In this document: piece by piece, positions 59,622-64,000 of the stretch | How the letters are laid out: every line of letters begins with the position of its first letter | Position numbering within the stretch: position 1 is the first letter of the stretch | DNA from: an uncultured Muribaculaceae bacterium | GTDB lineage: Bacteria > Bacteroidota > Bacteroidia > Bacteroidales > Muribaculaceae | Direction: 5' to 3' | Assembly (NCBI GenBank): GCA_910585755.1 | Contig: CAJUFH010000002.1 | Location: 31,219-95,218, forward strand | Length of the DNA stretch: 64,000 bases | Translations under genes and position numbers: made by a program | The notes under the pieces: model-generated | Databases searched by the model: none | What the model was told of the DNA's origin: nothing | The model's input: only the letters and a program-made list of their open reading frames with translations

Positions 59622-61247
59622 TCAGTCGCCGAGAATGGCCATGAAATCGGCTGTCGGAGGGGTCGCGAGCTTTTTGCGGATCGAGGATTTCCGAACGTAG
59701 ACCGTGTTGGCCGACTGCTCGGAGAGCACGCAGATTTCCTTTGTGGAGAACCCGGCTTTCATGAGCATTATTATCTGCAGCTCTTTTTCGTTGAAAAGGC
59801 CGGGATATCGGGCTGCGACCTTGGAGTGGAATCCGCCATACAGCTCGTCAATCATCGAGTAGAGCGACTGCCAGTCGACCAGTCCGCTCCCATCACTTGT
59901 TTCTGAGATTTTGCGGAGCGCGTCCTGGTTTTGGGCGGTGGGGGCTCCGGCGAATTTCTTCAGTATTCCGAGCTGCCGCAGAATCAGCCGCCTAACGGTC
60001 TCGGATTTGTCGTCAACGCCCGGGCGCTCGGCGTCGCGCAGCATGGCGGCGAGGGTCTCCGCTCGCTCTTCGGCTGCTACGAGTCGCTGGCGGCGCCTGA
60101 ACACTGCCGCCGCTGCCCCTCCGGCGATTATGAGGGAGAGGGCCACGAGGGAGAGGATTATAATCCACAGCCTCTGGCGCTGGAGGGTCAGCTCTGATTT
60201 TTCGCGGTCGAGGGCGTAGATGTTCTCTATGGCGGTGCGGCGGTCGTTGAGAGCCAGGGAATAGGCTTGCCCGGCGCGCTTTGGCGCGTTCTGCATCACA
60301 TCGGCAGAGAGAACCCCGTTGTCGCTGTATTCGAGAGCGCTTTTGAGTAGGGCCATTTTGATGTATACTTCGGGATAGGGCTTTACGAGCGTCTCGTCGA
60401 TTGATGCGAGGACGCGTTTCGCCTCAGCGCGGTTCCCTGCGTTGAGCTGGAACTCGGCCATCGAGAGCAGGCGGCTTGTCTGCTCCATTTCGTGGGCCGC
60501 GGGAGTGTGGGCCATCATATCCGCCATAATCGCCACGGCTTCCGTATACCGGCCGTTACCCTGTAGGGCGTAGGCGTAATCGTTTACGAAATCGCCCCAT
60601 TCGGGGGTATATCTCGCGGGGAGGAAGTCGCTCGTCAGGACGGAGTCACCCAGGGCCGCGGCTTCCGCAGACCGGCCTGAGAGGTACAGCGTGCCCAAAA
60701 GTGCGTCGGCGTAGTGGAGCTGGTCTTCGGGCTTGGTCGTGTGGTCGAGGAGCCAGCGGGCATCCGTCGCGGCTGTCGAGTAGTCCTGCTCGCGGAGGGC
60801 GAGCTCGAGGCGGTTGATATGGATGTCCCAACGGAGGTCCGGGGCGGTGATTTTCTCCAGCAGGGAATCGATTCCTGCGACTGCCTCCTGGGTGCGGCCG
60901 GTTGAATACCTGTGTCCGGCGAGTAGGCGGCTGGCGAGGACCCAGCGGGCGGTGTCCTGTCGGTGGGAGTAATAGGCGACAGCGCGGGGGAGGAGGGTGT
61001 CGGTCAGCAGCGAGCGGTTGAGGGCGTTGTTGGCGAGGGCGCGGACGAGGGCGAAGGCCGCGGTCTGCTCCTCGTTGTCCTTTATGTCGTTGTAGCTTAT
61101 GTGGTTCAGGATTACCAGGGCGCTGTCGGGGTTGGCGGCGACCAGGCGCCCGGCTGTCGCGACGCGGCCGGGGGTGGAGTCGGAGCAGGAGGGGAGGCAG
61201 AGGGCTGCCAGGAGGGAAAGGAGAAGATTTCGGAATCCGAGAGGCAT
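59622..61247 (-). CDS. TPR membrane protein with C-terminal LuxR-type helix-turn-helix
   Basis: Protein of 541 residues from the ATG at 61247, which gives a lipoprotein-type signal (LCLPSC). The open frame runs 25 codons further upstream, but that part is translation of a purine repeat and is rejected. Residues about 30-330 are TPR-like helices (YSTAATDARWLLDHTT, GNGRYTEAVAIMADMMAHT). One membrane helix follows (LWIIILSLVALSLIIAGG, near 362), then a coiled stretch, and a LuxR-like DNA-binding end (FNEKELQIIMLMKAGFSTKEICVL, NTVYVRKSSIRKKL). This periplasmic-sensor plus cytosolic-HTH layout is common in Bacteroidetes. Targets unknown. Confidence 0.82.
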   Translation of the reverse strand: MPLGFRNLLLSLLAALCLPSCSDSTPGRVATAGRLVAANPDSALVILNHISYNDIKDNEEQTAAFALVRALANNALNRSLLTDTLLPRAVAYYSHRQDTARWVLASRLLAGHRYSTGRTQEAVAGIDSLLEKITAPDLRWDIHINRLELALREQDYSTAATDARWLLDHTTKPEDQLHYADALLGTLYLSGRSAEAAALGDSVLTSDFLPARYTPEWGDFVNDYAYALQGNGRYTEAVAIMADMMAHTPAAHEMEQTSRLLSMAEFQLNAGNRAEAKRVLASIDETLVKPYPEVYIKMALLKSALEYSDNGVLSADVMQNAPKRAGQAYSLALNDRRTAIENIYALDREKSELTLQRQRLWIIILSLVALSLIIAGGAAAAVFRRRQRLVAAEERAETLAAMLRDAERPGVDDKSETVRRLILRQLGILKKFAGAPTAQNQDALRKISETSDGSGLVDWQSLYSMIDELYGGFHSKVAARYPGLFNEKELQIIMLMKAGFSTKEICVLSEQSANTVYVRKSSIRKKLATPPTADFMAILGD

Positions 61248-61345
61248 TGGGAAGGGGATTGGGAGATTTGGGAAATTCGGGAGAGCTGGGAGATTTGGGA
61301 AGCTCGCCTTACGGCTCGCCACGGTACAGGGAGGGGAAAAGCGAA
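61241..61345. repeat. Dispersed purine repeat with GGCGAGC core, copy 2
   Basis: A GGGAGATTTGGGAA-type seven-base rhythm, then the core at 61301-61331, which matches 34959-34989 in opposite orientation at 30 of 31 positions. A purine tail follows. It lies immediately upstream of the start of the TPR/LuxR gene. Confidence 0.75.
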
Positions 61346-61405
61346 GGGGCGGAGAAGGGAAGGGGAGCGGAGGCGGGGCCTCCGCTCCCGGGAATTGATT
61401 CAGGG

Positions 61406-63100
61406 TTATTTCAGGGTTATAAGGATCTGGCCGTTGGGATAGGCGGGGTCGTCTTTCTTGACGGTAATGGATTTGATACGGTCGGGTTTCAGCTCGTCGA
61501 GGGAACCGGTGAAGGGCTTGCCGTTGACGAAGTAGGCGGGAGCGCCGGAGGCTCCGGGGGCGTATTTGCTGTCGTTGAGGCTGATTTTGGAAGAACCGGG
61601 GTCGGATTCGAGCGCCATTCCGTCCATTGTCAGAATCATGTGGTTGTCGCCGGTACGGGTCTCGGAAATATTGGTGACTTTTCCGTTGGTGACGGTCGTG
61701 GTGGTTGTCGTTGTCGTGGTGACGGTTTTATTGGTCGGGGCGCTCGGAGTCGATGGGGTTGAAGGGGTCGAGGGGGTTGAGGGGGAGCTGGCTTTGTTGT
61801 CGCCGCCGGAGAGGGAGAAGTTGATCGGGACAACGAAGTAGCAGCTTACGGGTTCCCCTTTTTCGTTCTTGCCGGGGGTCCAGGCGGGCATTGAGGCCAC
61901 GACCCTGAGCGCTTCGGCATCGAGTTCGGGCGACTGGCCGCGCACGATTTCGGGGTCGGCCACGGTTCCGTCGGATTTGACCACGAAGCGCACGACGACG
62001 CGCCCCTGGGTGCCGGCTTTCATCGCGGCTTCGGGGTAATGGATGTTCATTGCCAGGAATTTCATCAGTTCGTTCATTCCGCCCGGATATTCGGGCTGGA
62101 CGGCGACGGTCGCTTGCGGTTCATCGGATTTTTCAGTACTTTTGCCGGTGGAAAGGGGGGTAGCTTTCGACGGCTGCTTTTTTGCCTCGGTCGCGGGGAT
62201 GGCAACTGTTGTTTCCGAGGCCGCGGAAAGGGCTGCGGCCACCGCGGGGGAGTCCACCGCCACGGCCGCCAGGAGCAGCGCGGGGACGAGGGCCAGGGCG
62301 CGAAGGCGCCCGGAAACCCGGTTCGATTGTTTGTACATCATAGTGATACGTTTTGAAAGATTACTGTGATCCAGGCTGTTGGCGATTGACTGCAATCTGA
62401 CGCCGGCAGCCTTTTCTATTAGTAGCATCTGATATTCCCGGAGGTCGGCGCCGCGGTCGAGCACGGCGCTGTCGGCCTGGTATTCGTGGACCCGCCGGAG
62501 TTCGCGGCGGGCGAGCCACGCGGCGGGATTATACCACATCAGGGCGCACACGGCTTGTGCGAGAATCAGGTCGAGCCAGTGGCGGTGTCGCAGGTGGCCA
62601 AGCTCGTGGGTTGTCACCATCGAGTCTGTTCTCGCCGCGTCGGCTTCCCCCATCACGATATAGCCGGCAAAGCTGAAAGGCACGCAGTCGGTCGGGAGCA
62701 CGATCAGCGTGTAGCTCCCGCGGGAAATCCGGCGGCCGCCGCGGATAATCGCGGCAAGGCGGCCGAACCCGGCGAGGGTGTAAAGGAGCACGGCGGCAAC
62801 CCCGGCGAGATATATCCAGAGAAGCACCCGTGGGAGCAGGGAGGGGGTGGCGGGATCAGCTACGGCGGTAACGGCGATCGGACCGATATTTATGGCCTGG
62901 AGGGCCGGAGCGGGAGCCGCGTCGAGGGAGTCAAGAAGCGACATCAGGGGGATGGCGGCGAGGCTCGCGCCGTAAAGCCCGAGGAGGGCCGCCCGGTTAA
63001 GGCCGGGCTGTTTCTCTCCCGCCAATAACAGGCGGTAGACCAAGAATCCGAGCAGGAGGAATATGCCCGAACCGAGGCTGTAGGCAAATATAGCGCCCAT
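61406..63100 (-). CDS. BlaR1-type M56 metallopeptidase fused to a TonB C-terminal domain
   Basis: Protein of 564 residues from the ATG at 63100. Membrane helices at the N-terminus and near 95-110 flank the peptidase loop with zinc motif HELGH at 165-169 and a downstream HEYQADSAVLD. After a further membrane helix (ALALVPALLLAAVAV) comes a periplasmic TonB_C domain (VQPEYPGGMNELMKFLAMNIHYPEAAM, VVVRFVVKSDGTV). Then comes a low-complexity linker of repeated Ser-Thr-Pro and a run of nine Thr. The end is a plug-like domain (YFVNGKPF, IKSITVKKDDPAYPNG, ILITLK). In BlaR1/MecR1 systems the peptidase inactivates the repressor encoded next to it. Here the repressor gene is two bases upstream. Confidence 0.9.
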   Translation of the reverse strand: MGAIFAYSLGSGIFLLLGFLVYRLLLAGEKQPGLNRAALLGLYGASLAAIPLMSLLDSLDAAPAPALQAINIGPIAVTAVADPATPSLLPRVLLWIYLAGVAAVLLYTLAGFGRLAAIIRGGRRISRGSYTLIVLPTDCVPFSFAGYIVMGEADAARTDSMVTTHELGHLRHRHWLDLILAQAVCALMWYNPAAWLARRELRRVHEYQADSAVLDRGADLREYQMLLIEKAAGVRLQSIANSLDHSNLSKRITMMYKQSNRVSGRLRALALVPALLLAAVAVDSPAVAAALSAASETTVAIPATEAKKQPSKATPLSTGKSTEKSDEPQATVAVQPEYPGGMNELMKFLAMNIHYPEAAMKAGTQGRVVVRFVVKSDGTVADPEIVRGQSPELDAEALRVVASMPAWTPGKNEKGEPVSCYFVVPINFSLSGGDNKASSPSTPSTPSTPSTPSAPTNKTVTTTTTTTTTVTNGKVTNISETRTGDNHMILTMDGMALESDPGSSKISLNDSKYAPGASGAPAYFVNGKPFTGSLDELKPDRIKSITVKKDDPAYPNGQILITLK

Positions 63101-63102
63101 AA

Positions 63103-63483
63103 TCAAGATTTTTTGCTGTTCTGTTCGACCATTTCTATAATGCGCTTCAGCTCGTCGACCGAGATTTTCTCCTCCTCGACGAGAGCGGAGACGGCGGAGG
63201 CGTAGCTATTGTTGAAATAGCTTTTGACAACCTGCGCCAGCGAGCGCTCGCGGAACTCCTCGGGACGCGCGGCCGCGAAATAGCGATGGGAGCCTCCTAC
63301 GGCCTTGTGGCCTACGTAGCCCTTGTCCTCGAGGATTCTTACCGTTGTTGAGACGGTGTTGAAATGAGGCCGGGGTTCGTCGTAGAGGGGGAGCATCTCG
63401 CGGACGAACATCGGGCCGCGCTCCCAGAGCATGCTCATTATCTGGGCCTCTTTCTCGGTCAGTTTCTTGGAACGGGTTCTCAT
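63103..63483 (-). CDS. BlaI/MecI/CopY-family transcriptional repressor
   Basis: Protein of 126 residues. Winged-helix N-terminus (LTEKEAQIMSMLWERGPMFVREMLPLY, NTVSTTVRILEDKGYVGHKAVGGSHRYFAA) and a C-terminal dimerisation helix region with FNNSYASAVSALVEEEKISVDELKRIIEMVEQ. It represses its own operon until cleaved by the M56 partner. The upstream region has the classical half-site TTAGTT as an inverted pair at 63519-63534 and a further copy between -33 and -7. No beta-lactamase is in the window, so the controlled genes may be only this pair. Confidence 0.95.
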   Translation of the reverse strand: MRTRSKKLTEKEAQIMSMLWERGPMFVREMLPLYDEPRPHFNTVSTTVRILEDKGYVGHKAVGGSHRYFAAARPEEFRERSLAQVVKSYFNNSYASAVSALVEEEKISVDELKRIIEMVEQNSKKS

Positions 63484-63518
63484 GAATGGGTCAATCGGTT
63501 GGAGGTTTTGCCTGCACT

Positions 63519-63573
63519 AACTAAAAGATTAGTTGCTGGGGCAAAAGTATAACGAAAAAATTAGTTGAGCAAA
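63519..63573 (-). promoter_or_regulatory. Promoter and operators of the BlaI/M56 operon
   Basis: Minus strand: TTTG (63573-63570), a 20-base gap, TACTTTTG (63549-63542). The operator AACTAA-AAGA-TTAGTT (63519-63534) covers the predicted start near 63535. A lone TTAGTT half-site (63561-63566) lies between -33 and -7. Confidence 0.75.
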
Positions 63574-63697
63574 TTTTCCGCGGTTATTTTTTGCGGATTT
63601 TCCTTTTTCTGCCCCGGGATAGAAGGATTCCGGGGGTGTTCCTGGGGTATAAGGCGAAAAAATGAGGCAAAAATTTTTCAAATCCCGGAAAAAGCCT

Positions 63698-63705
63698 TAC
63701 CTTTG
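63698..63705 (+). promoter_or_regulatory. -7 box of the structured RNA candidate
   Basis: TACCTTTG matches the -7 consensus. Predicted start near 63712, four bases before the closing helix of the RNA. The AT-rich stretch 63574-63697 holds nothing else I can name. Confidence 0.55.
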
Positions 63706-63711
63706 CAACGC

Positions 63712-63904
63712 ATTTAGGACAACCTCCCGCCGCGAGGCGGTAACCAACTTCAATTCCGTCAGGTCTCAGCCGCTATCGTGCGGAGATTCAATAGAGACGG
63801 ATTTGATTTGACTGAACAACAAGCCGCAGGCTGAACATAGGCGCCTGTGGCACAACAAAACAGCGCCGCGAGGCGCTTTTTGCCAACGCCAGGAGGGTTG
63901 TCCT
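63712..63904 (+). ncRNA. Structured RNA candidate of about 190 nt, possibly 6S-like
   Basis: AGGACAACC (63716-63724) pairs with GGTTGTCCT (63896-63904), extended by TCC/GGA past one bulge. Inside are local helices: CCGCC-GCGA-GGCGG (63727-63740), CCGTC/GACGG with GTCTC/GAGAC around a CCGC/GCGG hairpin (about 63755-63800), GCCGCAGGC/GCCTGTGGC (about 63823-63851) and GCGCC-GCGA-GGCGC (about 63863-63876). It has its own -7 box, and no open frame is evident. Length and closing helix recall 6S RNA, but the local hairpins do not give a simple rod. Not RNase P, tmRNA or SRP RNA by the motifs I know. Confidence 0.5.
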
Positions 63905-63913
63905 CCGCATATA

Positions 63914-63936
63914 GCGGCCCCGGACCAACGGGCCGC
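63914..63936 (+). terminator. Hairpin between the RNA candidate and tRNA-Ser
   Basis: GCGGCCC and GGGCCGC form a perfect seven-pair stem. No T-run follows, so it may be a processing or weak termination signal. Confidence 0.4.
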
Positions 63937-63946
63937 GTCGACCAAA

Positions 63947-64000
63947 GGAAAGATGCCGGAGCGGTCGATCGGGACGGTCTCGAAAACCGTTGTACCCTTA
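63947..64000 (+). tRNA. tRNA-Ser (anticodon CGA), 3' part beyond the window
   Basis: Acceptor strand GGAAAGA, then TG, a D arm with CCGG...CGG, and an anticodon stem ACGGT/ACCGT around loop CTCGAAA. The anticodon CGA is at 63981-63983 and reads UCG codons. The sequence stops at the start of the long variable arm expected for tRNA-Ser. Confidence 0.9.

Noticed and set aside
61248..61322. Longer N-terminus of the TPR/LuxR protein
   Set aside because: It is translation of the dispersed purine repeat. A proper lipoprotein signal starts at 61247.
63712..63904. RNase P RNA, tmRNA or SRP RNA
   Set aside because: The conserved motifs of these RNAs (for example the RNase P GAGGAAAGTC core or a tRNA-like 3' end) are absent and the length is wrong for RNase P and tmRNA.

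Overview
The window looks like chromosomal DNA of a GC-rich member of the Bacteroidales. A Muribaculaceae/Prevotellaceae-like host is my best guess. The reasons are a SusC/SusD pair, several TonB-dependent outer-membrane proteins, secretion-tail C-termini of type IX style, many lipoproteins, a LytS/LytTR two-component system, and promoters that fit the Bacteroidetes consensus (-33 TTTG, about 20 bases, -7 TAnnTTTG) instead of sigma-70 boxes. No phage block, insertion sequence or CRISPR array is visible.

Layout. 1-12.3 kb: a plus-strand run of secreted glycan-degrading enzymes: the tail of a secreted protein, a two-module GH88/GH105-type protein, a clan-A hydrolase with a CBM9-like tail, a GH92 mannosidase and a GH3 enzyme. 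12.4-15.3 kb: a TonB receptor with a DUF4249 lipoprotein. 15.5-17.6 kb: a B3/4-domain protein, an outer-membrane barrel and a phosphoesterase lipoprotein. 17.8-21.2 kb: gmd-fcl-manC, the de novo GDP-L-fucose operon. 21.7-28.2 kb: a TolC/MacA/MacB-type exporter operon followed by a LytTR regulator and its kinase. 28.6-32.8 kb: a TonB receptor, a TrmH-type methylase, rbfA and a LolC/E-like permease. 33-35.8 kb: a SulP transporter and uracil phosphoribosyltransferase. 35.9-41.7 kb: SusC, SusD and a secreted protein. 42.1-49.8 kb: rsmA, mgtE, gapA, small lipoprotein, amidase, YitT and an outer-membrane protein. 49.8-54.7 kb: a five-gene operon with a FecBCD-type importer, an S41 protease and a DUF3316 protein. 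54.7-57.1 kb: trpS and a Bro-N/Fic fusion. 57.3-63.5 kb: an outer-membrane barrel, a TPR/LuxR-type membrane regulator, and a BlaI/M56 pair. The end holds a structured RNA candidate and the 5' part of tRNA-Ser(CGA).

The strongest unexplained signals are in intergenic DNA. (1) Three long foldback elements (about 28.2-28.4, 41.9-42.1 and 56.0-56.2 kb) have different, self-complementary arms but share one oriented core: a six-pair stem with loop CGRG whose pairs change in a compensatory way, flanked by RGGA and GACYGAYGA. Each lies in sense orientation in the leader of its downstream gene, and two begin almost exactly at the predicted transcription start. (2) A shared motif of about 33 bases lies exactly 25 bases upstream of the -7 boxes of both the tolC-macAB operon and the kinase/LytTR operon, which predicts a small regulon. 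(3) There is a perfect 54-base palindrome across a stop codon. (4) The Fic gene with its foldback is bracketed by a 53-base direct repeat that is itself a promoter. (5) A structured RNA of about 190 nt with its own promoter sits next to tRNA-Ser.

All family assignments come from reading motifs. No database search was run.
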